A stretch of DNA of 41,038 nucleotides from Opitutia bacterium. GTDB lineage: Bacteria; Verrucomicrobiota; Verrucomicrobiia; Opitutales; Opitutaceae. The stretch spans positions 612 to 41,649 of the forward strand of contig PLOH01000118.1 of assembly GCA_003142955.1 (NCBI GenBank), read 5' to 3'. Made by a program: the position numbers and the translations under genes. Shown piece after piece: positions 33,105 to 41,038 of this stretch (within the stretch, counting starts at the first letter, position 1; each line of letters starts with the position of its first letter). The notes under the pieces are model-generated. The model did not search any database. It was not told the DNA's origin and saw nothing but the letters and a program-made list of their open reading frames with translations.

Positions 33105-34592
33105 ATGTCCGCTGACAATCGCATTCCCGTCACCGTGCTCACCGGTTTTCTTGGGGCCGGCAAGACCACGTTGCTCAACCGCGTGCTCACCGAGCAGCAC
33201 GGCCGCAAGATTGCCGTGATCGAAAACGAATTTGGGGAGGTCGGCGTGGACAACCAGCTGGTCATCCAAGCCGATGAAGAGATTTTCGCCATGAACAACG
33301 GGTGCCTCTGCTGCACCGTGCGCGGCGACCTGCTCCGGATCCTGACCCGGCTGCTCAAGCGTAAGGACCGCCTCGACGGCGTGCTCATCGAGACCACCGG
33401 CCTCGCCGATCCGGGGCCCGTCGCCCAGACTTTCTTCACTGACCCCGAGATCCGCGAGGCCTACCGGCTGGATGGCATTGTGACGATCGTCGACGCCAAA
33501 TATGCCGCGCAACACCTCGATGATGGCAAGGAAGCGAAGGAGCAAGTGGCGTTCGCCGATGTCATTCTGCTCAACAAGACCGACCTCGCCGGCGCCGCCG
33601 AGCTCGACCGACTTGAGGCGCGCCTGCACCGGATGAACACCGCGGCGCGGATCCACCGGACGCGCGATTGTGAGATTGGCATCGACCGCGTGCTCAACGT
33701 CGGCGGCTTCAATCTCAGCCGGGCCACCGACCTCGATCCCCGCTTCCTGGAGCCGGAGTTTCCGTTCGAGTGGGCCGGCGTCTATGAACTCGCCGCCGGG
33801 ACATACGAACTCTGCCTCGGCCTGTCCTCCGAAGCCTCGGCGGAGGAGGGCCACCACGATCACGACGGCGAAGAGGAGCATGAACACGAGCCTGCGCGTG
33901 ACCACGAGGATCATGGCCACCACCATGGCAATGAGGACGAACTCGATCTTGCGCTCCTGCCGGTGAACCTGCCGCCCGAGATCACTTTCCCTGCCTCCTC
34001 AAGCGCCGCCCAGGCCGCGATTGCTTCGGCCACCGCCGCCGCTCGCGACACCGCCGTACAGGTTTTTTCCGACTGGGAGAGATCGGTCAAACCAGGTGAA
34101 ACGATCACTCCGGGCACGACCCTGCAGCGGTTGCACCTCAGCGAGGGACACGCCCATTTCCCGGTGGAAATCGCCCGCGCCGGCCGCTACATGTTGTTCA
34201 CGGCCCACGATGTCCCAACGCACCTCTATGCGCCGGGCGAAGCGCTCGTGCGTTACGTCCACGACCAGGATTTCCGCCACGAACACAGTCACGACGAGGA
34301 GGTCGCGTCGGTCGGAATCAGCCTGCCTGGCGACCTCGACGGCAAGCGCCTCAACGACTGGATCGGCGGACTCCTGGCGAAAAAAGGCCAGGACATCTTC
34401 CGCTGCAAAGGCGTGCTTGCCGTGCGAGGCTCGGACAAACGGCTGGTTTTTCAGGGGGTGCACATGACGTTCGATGCGAAGTTCGACCAGCCGTGGGGCG
34501 CTGCTTTGCGCACGAACACCTTTGTCTTTATCGGCCGCAATCTGAACCGCGAAGAGCTCGTCGGCGGATTCAAGGCCTGCCTGGTAGGATAA
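33105..34592 (+). CDS. CobW/COG0523-family metal GTPase
   Basis: A 495-residue G3E GTPase. Walker A is GFLGAGKTT, the metal-binding CLCC is Cys67-Leu-Cys69-Cys70 in NNGCLCCTVRGD, the switch/Walker B block is IETTGLADPGP and the base-recognition motif is NKTD. A His/Asp/Glu-rich loop at about residues 275-305 and a second HEHSHDE run probably bind zinc or another metal, and the C-terminal CobW_C domain (about 370-490) is split by extra sequence, making it longer than the usual 320-420 residues. Relatives deliver zinc or cobalt to client enzymes. No Zur box was recognised. ATG 33105 avoids an upstream repeat-rich extension. Confidence 0.93.
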   Translation: MSADNRIPVTVLTGFLGAGKTTLLNRVLTEQHGRKIAVIENEFGEVGVDNQLVIQADEEIFAMNNGCLCCTVRGDLLRILTRLLKRKDRLDGVLIETTGLADPGPVAQTFFTDPEIREAYRLDGIVTIVDAKYAAQHLDDGKEAKEQVAFADVILLNKTDLAGAAELDRLEARLHRMNTAARIHRTRDCEIGIDRVLNVGGFNLSRATDLDPRFLEPEFPFEWAGVYELAAGTYELCLGLSSEASAEEGHHDHDGEEEHEHEPARDHEDHGHHHGNEDELDLALLPVNLPPEITFPASSSAAQAAIASATAAARDTAVQVFSDWERSVKPGETITPGTTLQRLHLSEGHAHFPVEIARAGRYMLFTAHDVPTHLYAPGEALVRYVHDQDFRHEHSHDEEVASVGISLPGDLDGKRLNDWIGGLLAKKGQDIFRCKGVLAVRGSDKRLVFQGVHMTFDAKFDQPWGAALRTNTFVFIGRNLNREELVGGFKACLVG

Positions 34593-34628
34593 GGGAGCGA
34601 GCATCGAGTAGTGAGTAGCGAGCAGAAG
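34593..34628. repeat. left copy of a GAGTAGTGAGTAGCGAG-type repeat
   Basis: It begins immediately after the COG0523 stop and contains CGAGTAGTGAGTAGCGAG. An inverted, diverged copy lies 130 bases downstream, so the two could form a large stem in the 208-base gap. No gene is seen between them. Confidence 0.55.
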
Positions 34629-34756
34629 CTTGTCGCGGATTTGACCTCAGCACGTCTTCGTTCCTTTCGACTCAACCGTCAGTCGGTACTCCGCTTTAGA
34701 ATCATTAATCACCAGCACCGAGCGATCTAGATGGGTAGGGTCCCGCTGATGCCCGC

Positions 34757-34794
34757 CGCTCGCTCCTCGCTACTCACTACCCGCTACTCGTTAC
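34757..34794. repeat. right, inverted copy of the GAGTAGTGAGTAGCGAG-type repeat
   Basis: The reverse complement reads CGAGTAGCGGGTAGTGAGTAG followed by CGAGGAGCGAGCG, matching the left copy with a few changes plus an extra unit. It ends six bases before the WD40 gene, where a ribosome site would be expected. Confidence 0.55.
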
Positions 34795-34800
34795 TGATCG

Positions 34801-36006
34801 ATGAATCTCACGAAAGCCTGGGCCGCGCAGCTTGACGACTATGTAATCGACCTTGCCTGGTCGCCCAGCGGGCGTCTGCTGGCTGCGGCGTCAGCCGCCG
34901 GTCCAATCAACCTGTTTGACGGCCTAACCGGCTCGAAGTTGCACGAGTTATCGGGCCATGCGGACGGGACCAACGCCGTCGCCTTCGCTCCGGCGATCCA
35001 AACACCAGAGGTAAGACGTCAGACGTCAGAGGCCGCAGGCCAGAAAGCAGAGACATCAGGTCTGACATCTGATGTCCGTCCTCTGACATCTGCCCTCCTC
35101 GCCACCGGCGGACAGGATGGAAAAGTGCGGCTGTGGGACGCTGCTACCGGCCACCAAACGGCCGAAGCGGACGTCGGGCGAGGCGCCTGGGTGGAGCATT
35201 TGCAGTGGCGGCCGGCGAATACTTTCCCGGATTTCAGTGGAAACTATCCGGTATCCGGTATCCCAAATCCGGTATCGGCACATCCGGTTTCCGGAATCCG
35301 CTCTCCGGTCCCCGGTGTCCGCTTTCCGGTATTGGCAGTGGCAGCGGGCCGGAGGCTTCTCTTTTTGAATCCGGACGGATCGACCGCCCACATCTTCAAG
35401 GATGCACCCAAGACACTCTCCGCGCTCGCCTGGCATCCGAACGCCGGGGCGATTGCCGCCGCTTCATTTGGCAGTGTCGTGATATGGGACGCTGACGATT
35501 TTCAGGCCCAACGCGAGTACCCATACGGCAGCGCGATCGAGACCCTGGTGTGGTCGCCCGACGGCCGCTGGCTGGTGGCGGGCGCCCAGGATAAAGCAGT
35601 GCACCTTTGGCTTCCCGCGGAAGATCAGGAATTCCACATGAGTGGATACGAAACCAAGGTCCGCGAGCTGTCGTTCAGTTCCGACAACCGCTGGCTCGCC
35701 ACCGGGGGTGCCCGTGACGCCTGCGTTTGGGATTGCACGGGCGCCGGTCCCGAGGGCCGCGAACCGGTCGCCCTGCCCCACCTTGATCGCGTCTGTGCGG
35801 TCGCCTTCCAACGCACGCACGACTTGCTGGCCACGGCCGCCAATAATGGGGAAGTCGGATTGTGGAGTCTCACCGGCGGCGAAAGTCGCCTCGCGACCGT
35901 CAAGCTGACGGCCCCAGCTTCGAATCTGGCCTGGAGTCCAGACGACACGATGCTGGCAATCGGCTCGCAAAAAGGCGGCGTGCTCGTGCTGAGAGTGACC
36001 GCGTGA
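34801..36006 (+). CDS. WD40-repeat beta-propeller protein with in-frame repeat insertions
   Basis: A 401-residue protein made of about seven WD40 blades: examples are VIDLAWSPSGRLLAAAS, LLATGGQDGKVRLWDA, TLVWSPDGRWLVAGAQD and LAWSPDDTMLAIGS. There is no signal peptide. Two loops are enlarged by non-propeller sequence encoded by short-repeat DNA: residues about 71-99 (Arg/Gln/Thr/Ser-rich, from nested palindromes) and about 146-180 (a Pro-Val-Ser-Gly repeat with PVSGI units). Both insertions keep the frame. WD40 proteins are scaffolds; in its neighbourhood, next to a COG0523 metal GTPase, a metal-linked role is possible but unproven. Confidence 0.88.
   Translation: MNLTKAWAAQLDDYVIDLAWSPSGRLLAAASAAGPINLFDGLTGSKLHELSGHADGTNAVAFAPAIQTPEVRRQTSEAAGQKAETSGLTSDVRPLTSALLATGGQDGKVRLWDAATGHQTAEADVGRGAWVEHLQWRPANTFPDFSGNYPVSGIPNPVSAHPVSGIRSPVPGVRFPVLAVAAGRRLLFLNPDGSTAHIFKDAPKTLSALAWHPNAGAIAAASFGSVVIWDADDFQAQREYPYGSAIETLVWSPDGRWLVAGAQDKAVHLWLPAEDQEFHMSGYETKVRELSFSSDNRWLATGGARDACVWDCTGAGPEGREPVALPHLDRVCAVAFQRTHDLLATAANNGEVGLWSLTGGESRLATVKLTAPASNLAWSPDDTMLAIGSQKGGVLVLRVTA
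35011..35098. repeat. palindromic repeat inserted in frame in the WD40 gene
   Basis: An outer inverted pair (GTCAGACGTCAGAGG at 35018-35032 against CCTCTGACATCTG at 35080-35092) encloses a perfect inner eight-base pair (GACATCAG at 35052-35059, CTGATGTC at 35069-35076). It encodes the odd Arg/Gln/Thr/Ser-rich loop and keeps the reading frame open. Confidence 0.7.
35243..35338. repeat. CCGGTATCCG-type repeat array inside the WD40 gene
   Basis: About nine degenerate units of TCCGGTATCC / TCCGGTTTCC / TTCCGGTATT in a row. They encode the Pro-Val-Ser-Gly loop. The same motif occurs ahead of the COG0523 gene (about 33077-33110) and after the lipoprotein gene (about 36965-37008), so this is a local, dispersed family. 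Confidence 0.7.
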
Positions 36007-36093
36007 CCGGCGCGCCGCCGACCCGCCACCTTCCTACGCGCGACATTTCTCGCCACCAGGAAACTTTCTGCCCTCGGCAACGTCATAATCCGG

Positions 36094-36867
36094 GTGAATC
36101 CAGTAACACCGTCTGTTCCCCTTTTGCGGGTTGCGTTCAATCGCCTGGCGTGGGTTGTTGTCGCTCTTGCACTCGCTGCCTGCGGCGGCGAGCATTCCCG
36201 CAATTCATCCGACGGTCCGATGGGATCAGGCGACGGCGGAAGCCAGGCGCCCATTCCGAGGATGGAGGCCCGGGGCATGTTTTTTGACGGTCAGGTGGAG
36301 GCCGAGGCTTTGCTCGCGCGCACCGGCGCCCACTGGGCCCGCAAGGATGAATCCGGCGGCACGGGCAAAGCGGATCAATCAGGCGGTGGCGGCCACTTCA
36401 GCGGAGGCGGCGGGACGGGAGGAGGAGGCCATGGCGGAGGTCACCGGGGTGGCGGCCGCGGCGGAGAGAATGGCGAAGGCGCGATGGGAGGGACCTCCGA
36501 CAGCGGGCCACAAACGCCACCCATCCATGCCATCGACCAACCGGGGGTCCAACTTCGCTTGCGACTCACCAACCACCGGGATATTCCGATCGTGGTGGAG
36601 GTGGTCGACTTCAACTCCGACCTGGGTGACTTCGTGGTGCAACCCGCACTCATCACCGTGCAACCGGGCGCATCCGTCGAGGCCGATCCAATGGTCTCGC
36701 GGCTCGGCGTGAGCGCGGATGAAATCCCATTGACGGTGAAACTGCGGATCGAAGGACGGTCCGACCAGCAGGTTCTCACCCTTAAGATCGTGAAAGAGAC
36801 AACACCCCCCGCACCGCCGCCTGCCGAACGCGCGGGCGCGCCGGCGGTGACCAGCCCGCTGCAGTGA
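36094..36867 (+). CDS. Gly-rich lipoprotein
   Basis: A 257-residue predicted lipoprotein. The signal peptide has hydrophobic WVVVALALA and a lipobox LAAC with Cys30. Residues about 85-130 are low-complexity Gly/His/Arg sequence (runs of GGG with HGGGH and HRGGG), followed by a Pro-rich linker. Residues about 150-225 form a beta-sandwich-like domain (VQLRLRLTNHRDIPIVVEVVDF, then ALITVQPGASVE), resembling domains that bind partner proteins in the periplasm. The start is GTG 36094; no ATG is available upstream of the signal. It follows the WD40 gene by 87 bases. Function is unknown. Confidence 0.72.
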   Translation: MNPVTPSVPLLRVAFNRLAWVVVALALAACGGEHSRNSSDGPMGSGDGGSQAPIPRMEARGMFFDGQVEAEALLARTGAHWARKDESGGTGKADQSGGGGHFSGGGGTGGGGHGGGHRGGGRGGENGEGAMGGTSDSGPQTPPIHAIDQPGVQLRLRLTNHRDIPIVVEVVDFNSDLGDFVVQPALITVQPGASVEADPMVSRLGVSADEIPLTVKLRIEGRSDQQVLTLKIVKETTPPAPPPAERAGAPAVTSPLQ

Positions 36868-36964
36868 GTTGCCCTGACGCGCCAGCGAAGGGTCCCGCAT
36901 CGGAGAGAGACCGAGCGCCCCCTGTTTTCCGATCTTGTCGTTTGCCACCTTCGCAGTTTGCCCT

Positions 36965-37008
36965 CTCCGGTCTCCGGTATCCGGATTCCGCTGTCCGGTA
37001 TCGGAACG
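36965..37008. repeat. CCGGTATCCG-type repeat downstream of the lipoprotein gene
   Basis: Units TCCGGTCTCC, GGTATCCGGATTCCG and TGTCCGGTATCGG occur in the 196-base gap between the lipoprotein gene and tRNA-Gln. It is the third copy of the family in 4 kb. Nothing else is seen in this gap. Confidence 0.6.
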
Positions 37009-37063
37009 CGGTCTTTCCGGCCTTGACCGGGGTTTCGTTCGGTTCAACGTAGGCCGCTTCCAC

Positions 37064-37137
37064 TGCCCGGTGGTGTAATGGTAGCACAGGTGACTTTGAC
37101 TCACCCAGTTCTGGTTCGAATCCAGGCCGGGCAGCCA
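37064..37137 (+). tRNA. tRNA-Gln(UUG)
   Basis: Acceptor stem TGCCCGG / CCGGGCA, D-arm with AATGGTAGCAC, anticodon stem GGTGA / TCACC with loop CTTTGAC giving anticodon TTG, T-arm CTGGTTCGAATCCAG and an encoded GCCA end. It is 74 bases including CCA. It lies between the lipoprotein gene and the end of the GH2 gene. Confidence 0.96.
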
Positions 37138-37156
37138 TTCGATATTGCCAACCGCC

Positions 37157-39526
37157 TCATGGAGCGATGCAGGCGGGTGGGCTGTTGGATTTCAAGGTCA
37201 AGTTGGCCGAGGGCAAACCCGGGGAGGTCACGGTCACGTCAATTGCACCCGGCACTAAAGTCGATTGGATGACGATGAGCACTTTCCCCTTGTAGGCTTT
37301 CCGGCTGGCTCCCTTGAAGGGCTCATTGCTCGTCCAGTCGCTGCTGGCGATGCCAACGCTTCGCCCCGGGCCGCTCAGGGTGAACTGCACCGGATTGCCG
37401 GCGGTGATGATGGAGTTGTTGTCCGCATCACAGACATCGACTTCGATGCAGGATACATCGTTTCCATCGGCATCGAGGGTGGTCCGATCGGGCTTGAGCT
37501 GAAGTTTCGCGGGCGCACCCACGGTCTTGAGGCTGTCCGTGGCCACCTCTTTGCCACCGTTCCTGCCGACCGCCTTGATCACACCGGCTTGCCACGGAAC
37601 TTTCGTCCATTGCATGACCCCGGTTTTGGCAAAATCGCTCGATTTTTGCGTCCCGATCTTGGTGTCATTGACGTAGAGATCGATGCTTTCGCAATTGGTG
37701 AAGGTGACGACGTCGACCGGTCCGGTCTGGTTCCAATTCTCGGCCAGGGCCGGCATGGCGCGCCCATTGCCCGTGCCGTTGCCGATGGTGATATGGACCA
37801 TGGGCGACTCGCTCCACTGGCTTTGCTGATAATAGAACCAGGACTTGCGGAAGATGCAGTTATCGAGGAAGCCGCTCTCCCCTCCCAGGGTCCGCTTGCT
37901 CTCGCCCAGGTAGTCCACCCCCGTCCACAGATGATGCCCCACCACATAGGGCGTGTTCCGCACCGCATACCAGGTGGGGACATTGCTGCCGGGGACTGAA
38001 TACGGGTCCTGTTCGGTGCCCACGATCACGGCATTCGGGTTCTTCTCATGCATGGCGCCAAACAGGAAGTCCTGGTAGTTGACCCCCACGATGTCTTCGA
38101 CCGCCGCGAGCGCGGCCAGACCGGGGGCGTCGTTCCACCCTGAAACGCAGGCATGCGTATAGGGGCGGCTGCCGTCGAGTTTCCTGGCAAACGGTACCAG
38201 GATCTTGAGGGTGTCGGGAATGTAGTCGGGCACCTTGGCATCGGCGATTACCTCATTGCCCAGGCTCCACATCACAATACTCGGATGGTTTCGGTCGCGC
38301 TCGATGAACGACGTGAGGTCCCTTTGCCATACCTGGTCGAAATCCGCGTAAAATGAACCAGCGTTGGGTTTGGACCATTTGTCGCACCATTCGTCCAAGA
38401 CCATCATGCCCAATCGGTCGCAATAATCGTAGAACTCCGGGCTCTGCGGATTATGCGAGGTCCGGATGGAGGTGCATCCGGAGGCCAGCAGCTCTCTAAT
38501 GGTCCGCTCCCACATGGCATCGGGCACGGCGGCCCCAGCCGGAACCAGCGTATGATGGATGCAGACGCCCTTCAGTTTGGTCGGCACGCCGTTAAGGGTG
38601 AATCCCTCCTTCGCCGAAAACTTCAGCTCCCGGATGCCGAACGGGCTGATGTAGTCATCGGTCGGCGTCAGGTTGTCCAGAATCCTCGAATACGCGTAGT
38701 ATCGCACCGGGGTCGAGGGCGACCAGAGTCTGCAGCCCGAGAGGGACAGCGTCTGCGCGCAGGTGTTCGAGCTTTTCGCGGCAACCGTGATGGGCGAGGA
38801 GACCGTCTGCAGGGCGGTACCGTCCTCATCGTAGATCGTAGTCTCAACAGTGCGCGTCTGCAGGGCCGCGAGCTCGTTCACCACCTCCGTTCGGACGCTG
38901 ATTTCCGATTGCGCCACCGCCACCTTGGGCGTGGTCACGGCGGTTCCCCAGTTCTTGATATGGACCAGGTCGGTCGCGATGAGCCATACGTGGCGGTAGA
39001 TGCCTGTACCGGAATAAAAATGCGAGCGGCGGCTCGTCTGGTTGTCTACAAACACCGCCAGCACGTTGTCCCCCGTGGCGTAAAGGTAAGGCGTCAGATC
39101 GCAACAGAAGCTGACGTACCCGAACCGCTGGCTGCCGACCTGGGTGCCGTTCAGGTAGATCTTGGAGTCATGATAGACGCCGTCGAACTGAACGATGACC
39201 TTTTTTCCGGCAAAACCAGGGGGGAGCGTGAAATGTTTCCGGTACCAGCCCGCGGCGCCGGGATCACTGTCGCTCGTGCTGACCAGGGTGATGCTCAGGT
39301 CGTGCGGAACACTCGTCGTGGTCCAGGTGGAATCGTCCAATGCCACAGCCTCCCCGCCGATGATGTTTCCGGTCTGGACTTTCCAGCCCTCGTCGATTCG
39401 AAGCTTCACGCGGCTCTTGAGATACCTTCCCTCCAGACGTTCAGTGGGTGTTGCCTGGACGTTGCCGGCCACGAGAAACAGGAGCAAGGCGAGCATCGAA
39501 AATGCGCCAAACGAGAGATATCGCAT
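37157..39526 (-). CDS. secreted GH2-family beta-glycosidase (beta-galactosidase type)
   Basis: A 789-residue exported glycosidase. It has a signal peptide (MRYLSFGAFSMLALLLFLVA, cut near NVQA), an N-terminal jelly-roll sugar-binding domain (GWYRKHFTLP, DSKIYLNG), an immunoglobulin-like domain and a TIM barrel. The acid/base is Glu425 in MWSLGNEV and the likely nucleophile Glu505 in GTEQDPYS. The C-terminal 180 residues are two Ig-like domains, the first DUF4982-like, the second an invasin-type KPDRTTLDADG module. It should cleave beta-galactosides or related plant or algal glycans outside the cytoplasm. It lies 150 bases downstream of the GH35-type gene, same direction, which suggests a small glycan-utilisation locus. 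Confidence 0.92.
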   Translation of the reverse strand: MRYLSFGAFSMLALLLFLVAGNVQATPTERLEGRYLKSRVKLRIDEGWKVQTGNIIGGEAVALDDSTWTTTSVPHDLSITLVSTSDSDPGAAGWYRKHFTLPPGFAGKKVIVQFDGVYHDSKIYLNGTQVGSQRFGYVSFCCDLTPYLYATGDNVLAVFVDNQTSRRSHFYSGTGIYRHVWLIATDLVHIKNWGTAVTTPKVAVAQSEISVRTEVVNELAALQTRTVETTIYDEDGTALQTVSSPITVAAKSSNTCAQTLSLSGCRLWSPSTPVRYYAYSRILDNLTPTDDYISPFGIRELKFSAKEGFTLNGVPTKLKGVCIHHTLVPAGAAVPDAMWERTIRELLASGCTSIRTSHNPQSPEFYDYCDRLGMMVLDEWCDKWSKPNAGSFYADFDQVWQRDLTSFIERDRNHPSIVMWSLGNEVIADAKVPDYIPDTLKILVPFARKLDGSRPYTHACVSGWNDAPGLAALAAVEDIVGVNYQDFLFGAMHEKNPNAVIVGTEQDPYSVPGSNVPTWYAVRNTPYVVGHHLWTGVDYLGESKRTLGGESGFLDNCIFRKSWFYYQQSQWSESPMVHITIGNGTGNGRAMPALAENWNQTGPVDVVTFTNCESIDLYVNDTKIGTQKSSDFAKTGVMQWTKVPWQAGVIKAVGRNGGKEVATDSLKTVGAPAKLQLKPDRTTLDADGNDVSCIEVDVCDADNNSIITAGNPVQFTLSGPGRSVGIASSDWTSNEPFKGASRKAYKGKVLIVIQSTLVPGAIDVTVTSPGLPSANLTLKSNSPPACIAP

Positions 39527-39613
39527 AACATGTGGTTGGTGAGATTTATCCGCTCAATTCATCGCAGAGGATATAGATTTCCCTTGCTCGTCGGTGAGAC
39601 AGCACGGCCCGTA

Positions 39614-39634
39614 GCGCCAGTCTTCGACTGGCGC
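39614..39634. repeat. perfect 9-3-9 palindrome between the two glycosidase genes
   Basis: GCGCCAGTC, a three-base TTC loop, then GACTGGCGC. The form is that of a REP-type element; there is no T-run. It lies in the 150-base gap after the GH35-type gene and before the GH2 gene and may shield or separate the two messages. Confidence 0.6.
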
Positions 39635-39676
39635 CACGTTTGGCTGCTGCGTCATTCGTCCCATGAAACATCCGGG

Positions 39677-41038
39677 CTAATAGGTGGCAATCGTGACGCG
39701 CAGCACTTCAGGCTCGTCGCCGAAGACAAGTCCGAAGTCCGTGGCATCCCCGTTCTGGGTGCGCAGTAACTTGAAGACCCCGTTCTCATACACTCCCTGT
39801 TCGACGCGCAGGAACTGCCGGTGTACCCATTTGCCGTCAATCAGGGCCGATGGAGTCTGTCCGGTTCCGAACACGATGTTCTGGGTTTTCCGTTGCTGCT
39901 CCGTGCCGGCCGGGCCGAAGTCGACGCGGCAAAAGTACCCGGCCACCAGAAACTGGTTGTCCGCCAGCCGGGCCACCAGGGCGCGTCCCTTCGGCAGCGG
40001 ATTCGCCGCGGCAGAACCCCAGCGGAACGTTCCGTAGGACACCAGGGCATTCCAGGATCCGAACGGCAGTGTCTGCACGAGCTTGCCCTGGTCGCCATTC
40101 GGGAAGCGCTGCGGCTCGGCCACGGACTGGAGTTTCCCTTCGAAATTGAGGCGGGCGATGTCCCGCTGCATCGGTCCGAGCAACCGATAATTCATCGCCA
40201 GCCAAGGCTCCGGGGCATTGTCGGACTCCGACACTCCGATGGCCTGGAGACCAAGGGCCGTGAAGAAGAAGCGGCTATTGGCCTCTGCACTGGCCGCATC
40301 CCCCCCGGGAAGACCGCTCTCTGGCAGGAAAAGGGCATTGTCGTCGCGGTGATAAAGCTCGAGCACCTTCAAATAGGCGGCGGGGTCGGCGCGGTAATCG
40401 TCGGGCCCCAGGATATCGATCGCCGGCGCAGCCACTTTCCAAATGGGGATCACATTGTCAGTGGCGGCGCCGCTCTCGTAGTTGCCGGAAGCTCCCGGCT
40501 GGCCGGCCGGGCCCGGGTTGAACGGGTCGCGCACCGCCACGTTGGCATCCATGGGCAGGGGATAGACGGCCTTGCCCGCGGCCGCTACCTGCCCCACGTA
40601 TCGTGCCACCGCCCAGGCGTGGAAGTACTCGTCCGCATTGGGACCAAAGGCCTCCAGCCAGTTCGGGGAGGGAGCCGCGGTCTTTACGTGCATCGCGTTG
40701 AGCACCTCAGGCGGCACGGGAGCCTCGAAGACCTTCTGCGCAGGAGGGGAGAAATCGCGGACGCTTTCCCAACTGCCGGACTCATTTTCCACCTGAACCA
40801 TGATCACGGTGCGCTGCGGGTCAGCATCCTTGAGGTGTCGCATGAAAGCGGCGAACGCCCGCTGGTCCGCTTCGAGCGAAGCGGTGGCGAATGGCGAAGG
40901 CGAGTCCACCGCCTCCCCGTTCCGGTTGATCACGTGGAAATAGCGGTCGGGGGCCTGCAGCATCCATTCTGGCATGTAGTGCTGGCTGCCGTTCTTATAC
41001 GTGGCGAACCAGAGCGGCACCACCCGGACGTTGTGCTG
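39677..41038 (-). CDS. GH35-type beta-galactosidase with DUF5597 C-terminus, partial
   Basis: The frame stays open to the right edge of the window, so the N-terminus is missing; 453 residues are visible (the first ones reading QHNVRVVPLWFATYKNGS, as in GH35 barrels). The acid/base lies in VIMVQVENESGSW and the nucleophile in LFLPESG. The C-terminal part matches the DUF5597 domain that follows GH35 barrels in enzymes of xyloglucan or galactan side-chain removal. Its DNA joins the GH2 gene in a plausible glycan-degradation pair. Signal peptide and regulator lie outside the window. Confidence 0.88.
   Translation of the reverse strand, partial: QHNVRVVPLWFATYKNGSQHYMPEWMLQAPDRYFHVINRNGEAVDSPSPFATASLEADQRAFAAFMRHLKDADPQRTVIMVQVENESGSWESVRDFSPPAQKVFEAPVPPEVLNAMHVKTAAPSPNWLEAFGPNADEYFHAWAVARYVGQVAAAGKAVYPLPMDANVAVRDPFNPGPAGQPGASGNYESGAATDNVIPIWKVAAPAIDILGPDDYRADPAAYLKVLELYHRDDNALFLPESGLPGGDAASAEANSRFFFTALGLQAIGVSESDNAPEPWLAMNYRLLGPMQRDIARLNFEGKLQSVAEPQRFPNGDQGKLVQTLPFGSWNALVSYGTFRWGSAAANPLPKGRALVARLADNQFLVAGYFCRVDFGPAGTEQQRKTQNIVFGTGQTPSALIDGKWVHRQFLRVEQGVYENGVFKLLRTQNGDATDFGLVFGDEPEVLRVTIATY

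Noticed and set aside
34593..37008. CRISPR array
   Set aside because: The repeats are degenerate, lack regular unique spacers of similar length, and have no cas genes nearby.

Overview
The window is GC-rich, tightly packed bacterial chromosome. Gene content (an ordered suf operon with SufT, sulfatase-modifying-factor-like and glycoside hydrolase genes, a large STAND protein) and several families of short palindromic repeats between and inside genes suggest a Verrucomicrobiota member, perhaps Opitutaceae-like. That placement is inference; no rRNA or marker tree is available here.

Layout. Positions 1-2,530 hold housekeeping genes: the end of a TPM-domain gene, thioredoxin reductase, a D,D-carboxypeptidase and a small secreted protein. 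Positions 2,750-7,546 hold a Fur-family regulator behind two near-identical palindromic operators, followed by sufC-sufB-sufD-sufT for Fe-S cluster assembly. Positions 7,723-9,907 hold thiM and thiE with an opposing iron-sulfur-flavoprotein-like gene between them.

Positions 9,999-20,679 are the most unusual part. A plus-strand run (GAF protein, cytoplasmic subtilisin-like protease, RyR-TPR-nucleotidyl cyclase fusion, ABC exporter with a C-terminal cyclic-nucleotide-binding domain) meets, tail to tail with a 21-base gap, a minus-strand run (FGE-like protein, two Nif11-type RiPP precursors, radical SAM/SPASM maturase). Read together: precursor, maturase, candidate leader protease and exporter of a peptide natural product, with a cyclase and a matching sensor domain on the exporter. 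This looks like a RiPP system wired to cyclic-nucleotide signalling, and it is the best candidate here for an undescribed system.

Positions 21,132-31,989 hold a DUF3307 membrane protein, a 1,482-residue DUF4062-STAND-repeat-PDZ protein followed by two envelope proteins (one transglutaminase-like), a secreted protein of unknown function, and a SLOG-like/SLATT-like membrane protein starting 34 bases after a tRNA-Leu. Both the STAND and SLOG/SLATT architectures are typical of nucleotide-centred conflict or sensing systems.

Positions 32,024-41,038 return to ordinary genes: tRNA-Leu(CAA), rsmE, a COG0523 metal GTPase, a WD40 protein carrying two in-frame repeat insertions, a Gly-rich lipoprotein, tRNA-Gln(UUG), and a GH2/GH35 glycosidase pair, the latter cut by the window end. 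No CRISPR array, integrase, transposase or rRNA was seen.
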